From the IMG/VR virus record IMGVR_UViG_3300021962_000767, positions 1-21,243 of that record: a DNA stretch of 21,243 nt; one strand, written 5' to 3'. Position 1 is the first letter of the stretch. The number at the start of each line of letters is the position of its first letter. Source of the stretch: a virus. Below the pieces are notes generated by a model. That model saw only the letters and a list, made by a program, of their open reading frames with translations, searched no databases and was not told the origin of the DNA. Positions 5,657 to 13,977 of the stretch are shown piece after piece. The position numbers and the translations under genes were made by a program.

Positions 5657-8056
5657 TTATAGATCCTTACTCTCTAGTTCAGCAACTTTAGCTCTAAGCT
5701 CGTTTACTTCTGAAGTCAACTCTTTTACTGCTTCTACGATAAGGGCTGTAATCTGCTGATTCATTTTAATCGTCTTATATGTATTGTCAAAAGGAGCAGG
5801 TGCAATAGCTTCTGGAATTACTTCCTCAACTTCTTGAGCTATCAACCCAACATCGGTACCTCTCATGGGTTGATCGGTATCTTCTCTCCAGTCAAATCGT
5901 ACACCGTTTAACTTTAGTAAGTCTTGAAGGGGTGTTTCTGAAACTACTCTTATATTAGTCTTTAGTCTGTTATCTGAAGCATAGGCTGTAATATTGCCCC
6001 AAGATTGCCAGTTGCCACTATCATCTACACGAGATGACCAGCCAAAACTGCTATTTAAAAACCCTATAAAACCATCATTACAGTGAACGTATCTATTACC
6101 TGAATTTGTATCGTTAAATTGTAGTGTGGGTGAAGTACTTTGAATTTGTGGTTGCCCGAACATTACCCCGCTTGTATTATTAAGAGGTGTATATCCTAAT
6201 CTAGCCGCAATATCCGTATAAAAAGAGGCAGCTTGCCCGTTCAAATTAGTGGCATTATTAGCAGTACCATCAATACTAACCCCTGTTAGTGTCTGTAATC
6301 CGCTTGCTCTATTAAGAGCTACACTCGTTGTACCAATAAAAGTAGTGTCTGCTTTCAGTGCATATGAAGCAGCTGCGGTACCGCCCAAGAAAGAAGCATT
6401 ATTAGACGAAATTGTACTAATATAAGTAGCATTTACGTATGTACCTGTAGCATTTGCTACAATACCCGTATTAGCTAAAACATGCAGTCCTGTAGTATTA
6501 GCTACAAGTCCAGTTTTGGCGTCTACAAATGTACCTGAAGTATTTGATACTATACCGTTATTGGCATTAACAGCTAGTGAACCTGTAGTAGTAACAGTTC
6601 CAGTTAAACCTGCACCGCTGCTTACAGAAGTAACTGCTGTAGAGTAACTCTGATCACCTCTAAGGAATGTTGTAGCATCAGCAGTACCTGAACCTAAACG
6701 AGCAGTAGGTACTGTGCCAGTAACTAAGTTAGTAGCATTAGTATAATATGCAGCAGGTTGAGTGGCAAGAAAGGTAGCGTTATTTGCAGCGCCTGAGTAC
6801 GCAGTAGAATTAATCGTAGCTCCATTTATATTAATGGTACTGTTTGAAACTGTTACGTTAGCTGTAGTATTGCCTACTTTAATCTGCGCTGTAGTAATAT
6901 TAACATTTGCACCGACATTAATACCTGTAGCGTTAGCAGTGGTAGCATTTACTGCACCTAATGTACTTAATCCAGTAACATTAAAAGTATTTGAAAATGA
7001 TACACTATTAAGTACCGCAAGTGTGCCGTCTATGTCAAGTGTTGTACTATTTGCAAAAGTATTTACTGAGCTATTGCCGAAAGTGATACTAGCTGTTGTA
7101 ATATTGACATTTGCACCAACATTAATAGCAGTGGTGTTTGCAGTAGCTGCGTTAATATCATTTGCTGTAGTTAATCCAGTAACATTAAGGGTATTGGATA
7201 TTGTAGTTACACCAGCAGCTGATAACGTATTTGCAGCTGTATTTCCTAGTATAGTAACCGTATTTGAGAATCTAGCAGCACCAACTGTATTGGAAGTAGT
7301 ATTAACAGTGAACAAGCTAGATGATTGTAGAACTGTAGAATTAACTACTGTTGTACCGATTGTTACCGAGTTCGATGCGTCTAGATTAGTAACATCAATT
7401 AAAGTAAAATAACCATTCCTAAAAGTAGAAATAGTATTACCGAGGTCGTAAGTATTGGTTACTGGTGGTATTAAATCACCCGCAACACTTAAATCAGATG
7501 TTGTGGTAAAAACACCGTCTACAACTAGATTACCTGTAAAATATCCATTGTTAGACGATACGTAAGTAGAATTAACTATACTATTACCTACTACAATTCT
7601 TGCTACTGATGAATTAGCTACTGCTGCAATTGTGCCAACACCGCTTGTTATAGCAATAGATGTAGAATTAATAGAAGCTCCACCTACAGTAATAGTATTA
7701 CTAGTAACAGTATTGGTTACAGCACTGTTAAATGTAGCAACTCCAGTCACATTTATAGTATTAGATAATACTAAAGCTCCAGAAATAGTCGCTGTATTAC
7801 TAACAGTTAGATTAGACGATATAATTAACGTATCAGTTGAGGATACATTGCCACCTCTTAGTGCGGCTGTAGCAAATAAAGTGTTAGCACCAAACCGACC
7901 AATAATCGTACCGTTACCAGTTGAAGTATTACCTGTAGCTGTGCCATCAACAGTAACAACATGGGTGGTCATGTTATATGCTAGACTATTAGTCTTAGCA
8001 ACCCATGTACCAAACGTATCGGTTGTGATGTCTAAATTTGCAGTAGTAATTGTCAT
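5657..8056 (-). CDS. Tail fibre with C-terminal peptidase S74 chaperone
   Basis: 799 aa. Residues 1-420 are Asn/Thr/Ser-rich beta repeats, including a 68-aa duplication (288-355 and 356-423). Residues 197-222 (PPVTNTYDLGNTISTFRNGY), 447-470 (GTVPTARLGSGTADATTFLR) and 596-625 (NATNLNGQAASFYTDIAARL) are motifs common in phage fibres. Residues about 694-799 form an intramolecular chaperone of auto-processing (peptidase S74): ASDNRLKTNIRV, then VRFDW, VGLIAQEVEEVIPEAI, and a terminal coiled coil (ITALIVEAVKELTSEVNELR). In endosialidase-type fibres this domain trimerises the fibre and cuts itself off between Ser and Asp. The equivalent bond here is Ser694-Asp695, giving a 694-aa mature fibre and a 105-aa released chaperone. 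It probably binds the host surface. Its start overlaps the stop of the coiled-coil gene. Confidence 0.9.
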   Translation of the reverse strand: MTITTANLDITTDTFGTWVAKTNSLAYNMTTHVVTVDGTATGNTSTGNGTIIGRFGANTLFATAALRGGNVSSTDTLIISSNLTVSNTATISGALVLSNTINVTGVATFNSAVTNTVTSNTITVGGASINSTSIAITSGVGTIAAVANSSVARIVVGNSIVNSTYVSSNNGYFTGNLVVDGVFTTTSDLSVAGDLIPPVTNTYDLGNTISTFRNGYFTLIDVTNLDASNSVTIGTTVVNSTVLQSSSLFTVNTTSNTVGAARFSNTVTILGNTAANTLSAAGVTTISNTLNVTGLTTANDINAATANTTAINVGANVNITTASITFGNSSVNTFANSTTLDIDGTLAVLNSVSFSNTFNVTGLSTLGAVNATTANATGINVGANVNITTAQIKVGNTTANVTVSNSTININGATINSTAYSGAANNATFLATQPAAYYTNATNLVTGTVPTARLGSGTADATTFLRGDQSYSTAVTSVSSGAGLTGTVTTTGSLAVNANNGIVSNTSGTFVDAKTGLVANTTGLHVLANTGIVANATGTYVNATYISTISSNNASFLGGTAAASYALKADTTFIGTTSVALNRASGLQTLTGVSIDGTANNATNLNGQAASFYTDIAARLGYTPLNNTSGVMFGQPQIQSTSPTLQFNDTNSGNRYVHCNDGFIGFLNSSFGWSSRVDDSGNWQSWGNITAYASDNRLKTNIRVVSETPLQDLLKLNGVRFDWREDTDQPMRGTDVGLIAQEVEEVIPEAIAPAPFDNTYKTIKMNQQITALIVEAVKELTSEVNELRAKVAELESKDL
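6800..7195 (-). repeat. 68-aa tandem duplication in the S74 fibre shaft
   Basis: Two adjacent units (protein residues 288-355 and 356-423) both start NT(L/F)NVTGL and share INVGANVNITTA at residues 311-321 and 379-389. DNA identity is high over the shared core near 7094-7126 and 6890-6922, then decays, so the duplication is old or under diversification. Weaker related starts occur upstream in the same protein (NTINVTG near residue 99). Confidence 0.75.
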
Positions 8057-8265
8057 TATTTGCTCTCTAGAACCCTACTGATTAAAATCTTTATCTCATT
8101 AATGTCGTTTTTAAGATTACTAAATTCGCCGATCATATCGTTTAATATACGCTCTCTGTCACGTCTTGCCTTATAAGCGGCAAGACCGTTATTATCAATA
8201 TTTAGTAGGGCACTCGAACTAGTATCTCTAACTAAATCGTTGCGGTCTTGAACTTTAACGTGCAT
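8056..8265 (-). CDS. Small conserved coiled-coil structural protein (69 aa)
   Basis: The sequence begins MHVKVQDRNDLVRDTSSSAL, a motif I recognise from small proteins next to the DUF4815-type gene in marine T4-like phages. The rest is charged and helical (AAYKARRDRERILNDM, then LKNDINEIKILISRVLESK) with heptad-like Leu/Ile spacing over about residues 40-69, so an oligomeric coiled coil is likely. I chose ATG at 8265, one base after the upstream stop (TAAAATG). A TTG at 8283 would add six residues but overlaps the upstream gene and is less family-like. The stop overlaps the next ATG by one base (TAATG), coupling it to the tail fibre. A fibre-attachment or fibre-assembly role is possible from context, but unproven. 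Confidence 0.75.
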   Translation of the reverse strand: MHVKVQDRNDLVRDTSSSALLNIDNNGLAAYKARRDRERILNDMIGEFSNLKNDINEIKILISRVLESK

Positions 8266-8266
8266 T

Positions 8267-11200
8267 TTAGATCTGCAATGCAATAGCGCGCATATCGGCT
8301 ATTCTTGGAATTAAATGAGTTCCAGCAGTTGATGTCATTACAATCTTAATTGCAAATACTTTAAAGTCATCAACGGGTGATCCTGCAAGAGTATAGTATC
8401 TAATAATATTAGAATTATCAGAGTTTCTAGCAGCTGTCTTACCAGTACTAATATTAGCAGCAGTGTTAGCAGGCAACCTATAACGATATTCATTATATTC
8501 TTTATAGTTAGTCTTACTACCAACTACACTGGCTGGTGTTACCTGTTCCATTAACGACCAATATTTGTCACTAAATGACTCTGAATCTTCTGCACCTTGT
8601 ACTTTAACATATACGTAGATTTCAGTACCTGATGGCTTGTTTGCTGTTAGATATACTTCAATATCTTCAGCGTCTTGACCTTCAGCTAATGTAACTCTTT
8701 TACTAACATACTTACTAGTAATTACAGTATTACCACCAGGGAATGTTTCATTATTAGCAATTACTGTGTTACCAGTAGAGATCTCATTCTTAATTACAAG
8801 AACGCTCTTCTTAATATCATTAATAATAGGCGATATTTTTGCATTAGTAGATGAGATGGTAGCTAGTAGTTCAAGAGAGTTATTTCCGCCCATCCCGCTA
8901 AATTCATTTGATCTTGAGAGTACTCTGCGCTCAAAATCTACAAATTCCATTTCAGTATCGTTTTGAACTGGTGTACTTAGATTTTCTCTAGTAAAGGACG
9001 ATAGCGGGGTACCGTTTAATGTTAGGTTAATAAATGTACCAGGAGGTCTTGCAATAGACAACTGAGGTACTGCTACACTATATGTAACGTTATCAACACT
9101 AACTAGGTTAGCTCTAGCCCCACTAACATTACCGATAATAAGAGTTTGAGTATTACCAAAAGTAAAGTTAGCAGTACTATTTGCAGTACTGTTAGCAATA
9201 TACAAATCACCATTTACTGGATCTACGAACTCAACAGTGCCTGTCAATCCACCATTAGCATAAAGCTTACCGATACTAGCGTTATTATCAGTAAAGGATA
9301 GATTTGCACCAACTCTAATATTTGTTGTGTTGGGTAACGCGGTAATAGTTCTAACATCAGTATTTGTGCCAGTGTTGGAAGAGATATAGATTACATCGCC
9401 AACTGAGAAAGCTGACTGTGCTGTAGTAGTTCCAATTATTATTGAGTTAGATAGTGAGCTATTAACCGTTGCACCGGAAGCTACTGTTACGACTGCATTA
9501 GATACGTAGACTGTTTCTCCTGTTAGGAAAGTACTCTTAAAGTTATTAACACTTAGATACTCTGTTTCTGAGTTTTTATAAGTGATTGAACCAGAGAGTG
9601 AAGAGAAGTTAGCACGGTAAATAACACACTTAATATCTTCTTTAGTATATGCAATCCAGACTCTATTTGTAGAGGATGTAAATAGATCGCCCATTGGATT
9701 GTTTTCATAGATAGGGGCATTAGTGGTAACGTCTGTACCACCAATCTGAGCTACCCAGATTTTTGTATCTGTGTTATTACCTTGCGGTAATACTACAAAG
9801 CAATATTGCTTCTGATTTTCAAGGTATAGAGGAGTATCAAATGTTACAGTTGTAGCTAGTGAAGCATCGCTACTTGTATTAATACTAGCAGATGTAATAA
9901 CTTTTCTGCCACCCGGAACAATACGAGGAGTGGGGTACCCTGTATCTTCATCTACTTCACGTAGCTGAACCTCAACACCTAGGGTCGCATGTTTCTGCTG
10001 GAAGAACAGATCAATTTTAGTTACAATAATACCTGGTAGTCCCGTTGCTGAATCATCTACCAAGAAAGACTGAGCGATAGGATCATACCAACCTACAATG
10101 TTGTTAGTAGTTTCGGTAGAAACGGATGTGATAACTGATTGAGTTTCTTGAGTTACAGTCTGAGTAATTTGAGGCTGTGTAACGTTAACTCCAGCGTTAG
10201 CTTTAGCAATAATAATATTACTACCAGTATAAGATCCCGTAGCGATGGTTGAAATTGTTTCAGCCTCTGCAACGAGATTTTGCACATCAACTAGCTTAAA
10301 TATGCGTTCACCAGTCTTAAAGGTATTTTCAGGTATGTAGAAGATACCATATACTGTTCCGGTAGAATCGGTAGTAAGAGCACCGCCGAAAGATCCAATA
10401 TCAACAAGTGATGAGTTAGATGCTTTACAGTTAGATGCTACTGATTTTTCATCGAAGAACGGGTAAACAATAGTACTAGGCTTTAAACCTCTTGCAGTAA
10501 ATGCAACACGTCTTGAGCGTAGATATGGTTGTACCGATACATCCTGTACAATTTCACCGAACGAAAATTGCTGGTTATATGCACTAAAGTTAGTATTAAT
10601 AACGTCACGTATTTGATTAGTCGTTTCTGTAACAGTAGTAGTAGCTTCTTGAGTAATGGGTCTACCTAGACCTGGTACAAAATTAGCAAACGAGGTTTCA
10701 GCAACAGTAGCGCCTAGAACTGTATTGGATTTAACATCAACGCTTGTAGTATTCCAATTACCGTACTGAGTGCCGAAGAACCCACCGTTTGCTAGAGCAA
10801 GAAAAGGAGCTGCAAGATCAATGTTTACTACAACGTCAGGATTATACTTAATATCTGGAACATGGTCACCATCAGGCGATAAAGCTACACTTCCTTTCCA
10901 AACATATACAAGGGCTTCGGCGCAGTTTCTTACCTTACTGGCAAATGGCTGTGTAATGAAAGGAGTATGTGAATAATTTAGAGTTGTACTTGTACCGGTT
11001 TTAACAGTAGAAGTTAAAGCCTTATCCTGTAGAGGGATATATGCATTTACAAATTTAGGTCTTAGAATACTACCCTTTGTATCAATAGCGGCTTTGAACT
11101 CAGGGCTACCAGTATCTGCAATTTTAAAATCGTTGAACGAGTCTACATATAATCCGTTCTTAAATCTATTATTGCCGCTAGAATCGGTAATTAGTAACTT

Positions 11201-13960
11201 ATCAGTATCTAGCTCTAGAGTGGATAATAATGTATAATATTCTAGCGTGTTAATACGCTGGTCTAACACGCCTACATCACGCATAGTGTATCTACGCTGT
11301 TGAAGTAGAGTATGAGTTACTAGATAATCATATCTATTGTATGTTCTTGATTCAGCCTGTGTTAATGATGGGTATGGTGGTATACTTACTACACCCAGTG
11401 TCATGGCACCTTCTTGGTCTTTCGGTGTAGTTGGATAAAGACCAGCAATACCTTCTACGATATTAACCTTACCACTCGGAGACATTGTAATCTTGTCTCT
11501 TCTTCCAAGGTAATAATTAATATCCAATGAAGCAGTAGTATCAGGTGCAGGTACTGAGATTAGAGATGCGTTAAACGTATTAGCAGCACCATGCCCATCA
11601 GTAGGGCTCACAGTAGCGGTAGAATTAGAAGTAGCATATGCAGCTGTATTAGACATAACGGGTCTAAAATCAATTGCATCTCTTAGAGTTATCGCACCTT
11701 CTCCTCTTTGAAACGCATAAATTGGTATCTCAGCGGTCTTAATAGTGGATAGGGTATTAGCAGTAGAAGAATCATCAGTTGAATAAGAATCTACTGTAAA
11801 GAAACCATTACCCGTACTGTTATTAGCTTGAAAGCAGTCTAGTACTACAAGTAGGTATTGATTAGCTGTAACAGTATGACCTGTACCTGGTTTAATCTTA
11901 AGATATGCGTGACCGTAATATGCGTCTCTTTGACCTGTATCTAATGTAAAGTAATCTACATTATTAGTCTCTGTATTACTTAGAGTAGACCCTTGATAAA
12001 CGGCTTTAATTTTAAATACGTCAGATAATCCAAGTGGCCAGGGGCCGACAGTATTACCAGGATTACTCGTGTTGGCTAGAATACCAACGTGTACATCTCT
12101 CTTAACGATTTTTGAGAGTACCGGAAATGACTGGCGTGTAACGTTAAACGATATATCTGCATTAAATGATACTCCTAGGCCTGTATCAATAGTAGCAGAA
12201 TTAGAGGTTGTAGTAATAGAACCAGTAGTTACTATGTTAATAGGTCTACCAATATTTACCCCGGTATTTGCACTGGTGGGAATAATTGTAAACTCGCTCT
12301 TTTGATTTTGAGTGAGAGAACCAACATCAGCAAAAACAGTATTAGATCCTACGGGAGCGATACCAGTTGCTTGACCGTTAGTAAAAGTAACCGATACTGT
12401 CTGTCTTGTAGTATAGGATCTATCGGATGTATTTGCTAGTGCTGCACGTCCAATTGGAAATACTAACGAGTCTAAATTACTATCGTTTAGTACTGCTTCG
12501 CTACTAGCATTAAGTATAACGTCGCCAAAAGCATTAGCGCTAGAATTACTGGATGCAATGCATTTAACGTCTTTAAAATTATAGGTGTTAGCCATATTAA
12601 TATCATACAAGTAGATATTATATGTGGCGTTAGCAAGACCGGGATTACCTGAACTATATGCTACTGAGCGTACATAAGCTGTACCAACTTCTGATCCAGG
12701 ATATGCCCTATTTGAGTACTGACTATTTGCAATTGCATTTGCAGCTGCACTTCTTAGTGACACTCTTGTAAAGTTGGGGAAGCCGAAATTACCAACGAAA
12801 TTATTAACAGTTACATAATTACCATACCCTGTACCTACCGTTTGATCGTCGATACTTGATACATCAGTGCCCTTTCTAATATTTGTACTTTTCTTATTTA
12901 CAAACTCTACACGATAGCCCTGAACGTACCCTACACCTTTATCAATTGATAACGTGTGATATGTTGTATTAGAAGTATTTGCAGAAATGGACAATTCAAA
13001 CGGGTCAATAATATAATGACCGCTTTCTTCATATGTACGTTTAGCTAGCTGTCTTCCTAACTGAGCGTACTGAGGGTCTGTACGGACTATGGTAGGTGCA
13101 CCAGCTTCAAAATCTACGATCGAGAAAAAACTATCTGTATTTGAAGTTGATGATGTTACACTAGTATTATCTGTTGTACGTACGACTAGATTAGCGGTTA
13201 ACTTTAAGCGATTAGCACCGGGGGCATTATAATTAGGGGCGCCTAATGCGTTGTCAAGTAAAGTCGCATCACTATCAGCAGTGACTACAATTTCGTTTGT
13301 CTTAAATCCAACAGATACACCGTTGGGCTGGTTATTGTATTTTGTTACGATAACGCTCTGTGGATCAACGCGAACGAAGAAGCCTTTCTGGAATATTACA
13401 CCCTCGGAAATACCAACGGAGTATCCTACACCTACTGCATTAACAGTTGAATTAGCTACAGTAACAGTACCAAATAAACTGTTAGCGGTCGTTCTAATCT
13501 GTATAAGCTGATTAGGGTCATATTTCTTTTGAGGTGAACTATTTGAATATGTGCCTGAGTTAAGATACTTAATGTATAGTGTATTGAGGTCTGGATTAGC
13601 TGATTCAAAGCCAGCTACTGCATCGACGATAATAGCTTCTAGTGATGTATTCGAGGATAGTACCTTCTTGCCAATAAAATCAGAAAGGGAAGTAATAGCA
13701 GAACCATTACTGTAGTTATCCAAAATTTTAATATAATCAAGCTTATTATCGAAATAAACGGAGCATCCTTCTATAATAGAACCGTCGACAAAAATATGCT
13801 TACCAAATTTTTCGACTTGATCTTGTAGAATAGATTGTAGTTGTGTTAGCTCGCGAGCTTGCACAGCGGTAGAGGGACGAAATAAAATTCTATAGAAATT
13901 ATTATTAGCGTCAAAGTCATCAAAATATGGAGGTGTGTTAAAATTAGTTTCTAAAGACAT
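8267..13960 (-). CDS. Giant DUF4815-type virion structural protein
   Basis: 1897 aa, the largest protein here. Its N-terminus (FNTPPYFDDFDANNNFYRIL, FRPSTAVQARELTQLQSILQ, then QVEKFGKHIF) is the signature of DUF4815 structural proteins of marine T4-like phages. Further family-like blocks are DKGVGYVQGYRVEF near 340, ITLRDAIDFRP near 760, and a helical stretch near 890-960 (MRDVGVLDQRINTLEYYTLL). A jelly-roll-like region near 1290-1490 contains GWYDPIAQSFLVDD and KIDLFFQQKHATLGVEVQLR. Residues about 1490-1660 are low-complexity beta modules. The C-terminus has an FKVFAIKIVMTSTAGTHLIP block and ends MRAIALQI. It occupies the map position where T4 has gp9/gp10, so it may be the peripheral baseplate piece joining wedge to fibres. 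That role is inference; the family's exact function is unknown to me. Confidence 0.8.
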   Translation of the reverse strand: MSLETNFNTPPYFDDFDANNNFYRILFRPSTAVQARELTQLQSILQDQVEKFGKHIFVDGSIIEGCSVYFDNKLDYIKILDNYSNGSAITSLSDFIGKKVLSSNTSLEAIIVDAVAGFESANPDLNTLYIKYLNSGTYSNSSPQKKYDPNQLIQIRTTANSLFGTVTVANSTVNAVGVGYSVGISEGVIFQKGFFVRVDPQSVIVTKYNNQPNGVSVGFKTNEIVVTADSDATLLDNALGAPNYNAPGANRLKLTANLVVRTTDNTSVTSSTSNTDSFFSIVDFEAGAPTIVRTDPQYAQLGRQLAKRTYEESGHYIIDPFELSISANTSNTTYHTLSIDKGVGYVQGYRVEFVNKKSTNIRKGTDVSSIDDQTVGTGYGNYVTVNNFVGNFGFPNFTRVSLRSAAANAIANSQYSNRAYPGSEVGTAYVRSVAYSSGNPGLANATYNIYLYDINMANTYNFKDVKCIASSNSSANAFGDVILNASSEAVLNDSNLDSLVFPIGRAALANTSDRSYTTRQTVSVTFTNGQATGIAPVGSNTVFADVGSLTQNQKSEFTIIPTSANTGVNIGRPINIVTTGSITTTSNSATIDTGLGVSFNADISFNVTRQSFPVLSKIVKRDVHVGILANTSNPGNTVGPWPLGLSDVFKIKAVYQGSTLSNTETNNVDYFTLDTGQRDAYYGHAYLKIKPGTGHTVTANQYLLVVLDCFQANNSTGNGFFTVDSYSTDDSSTANTLSTIKTAEIPIYAFQRGEGAITLRDAIDFRPVMSNTAAYATSNSTATVSPTDGHGAANTFNASLISVPAPDTTASLDINYYLGRRDKITMSPSGKVNIVEGIAGLYPTTPKDQEGAMTLGVVSIPPYPSLTQAESRTYNRYDYLVTHTLLQQRRYTMRDVGVLDQRINTLEYYTLLSTLELDTDKLLITDSSGNNRFKNGLYVDSFNDFKIADTGSPEFKAAIDTKGSILRPKFVNAYIPLQDKALTSTVKTGTSTTLNYSHTPFITQPFASKVRNCAEALVYVWKGSVALSPDGDHVPDIKYNPDVVVNIDLAAPFLALANGGFFGTQYGNWNTTSVDVKSNTVLGATVAETSFANFVPGLGRPITQEATTTVTETTNQIRDVINTNFSAYNQQFSFGEIVQDVSVQPYLRSRRVAFTARGLKPSTIVYPFFDEKSVASNCKASNSSLVDIGSFGGALTTDSTGTVYGIFYIPENTFKTGERIFKLVDVQNLVAEAETISTIATGSYTGSNIIIAKANAGVNVTQPQITQTVTQETQSVITSVSTETTNNIVGWYDPIAQSFLVDDSATGLPGIIVTKIDLFFQQKHATLGVEVQLREVDEDTGYPTPRIVPGGRKVITSASINTSSDASLATTVTFDTPLYLENQKQYCFVVLPQGNNTDTKIWVAQIGGTDVTTNAPIYENNPMGDLFTSSTNRVWIAYTKEDIKCVIYRANFSSLSGSITYKNSETEYLSVNNFKSTFLTGETVYVSNAVVTVASGATVNSSLSNSIIIGTTTAQSAFSVGDVIYISSNTGTNTDVRTITALPNTTNIRVGANLSFTDNNASIGKLYANGGLTGTVEFVDPVNGDLYIANSTANSTANFTFGNTQTLIIGNVSGARANLVSVDNVTYSVAVPQLSIARPPGTFINLTLNGTPLSSFTRENLSTPVQNDTEMEFVDFERRVLSRSNEFSGMGGNNSLELLATISSTNAKISPIINDIKKSVLVIKNEISTGNTVIANNETFPGGNTVITSKYVSKRVTLAEGQDAEDIEVYLTANKPSGTEIYVYVKVQGAEDSESFSDKYWSLMEQVTPASVVGSKTNYKEYNEYRYRLPANTAANISTGKTAARNSDNSNIIRYYTLAGSPVDDFKVFAIKIVMTSTAGTHLIPRIADMRAIALQI

Positions 13961-13964
13961 TATG

Positions 13965-13971
13965 TCCCTCT
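13965..13971 (-). promoter_or_regulatory. Strong Shine-Dalgarno site for the DUF4815-type gene
   Basis: The minus strand reads AGAGGGA, a close match to the ribosomal anti-Shine-Dalgarno complement, 4 nt before the ATG at 13960. It lies in the 17-nt gap after the gp8-like stop. It is the clearest ribosome-binding site in the window and supports the start chosen for the 1897-aa protein. Confidence 0.65.
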
Positions 13972-13977
13972 AAGACC

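Noticed and set aside
6762-8081. Two plus-strand open frames opposite the S74 fibre
   Set aside because: They are antisense to repetitive Asn/Thr/Val codons of a well-supported fibre gene, have no recognisable domain and do not fit the one-direction operon.
8266-8283. TTG start at 8283 for the small coiled-coil protein
   Set aside because: It overlaps the upstream gene by 17 nt and adds a non-family prefix; ATG at 8265 directly follows the upstream stop and gives the recognised N-terminus.
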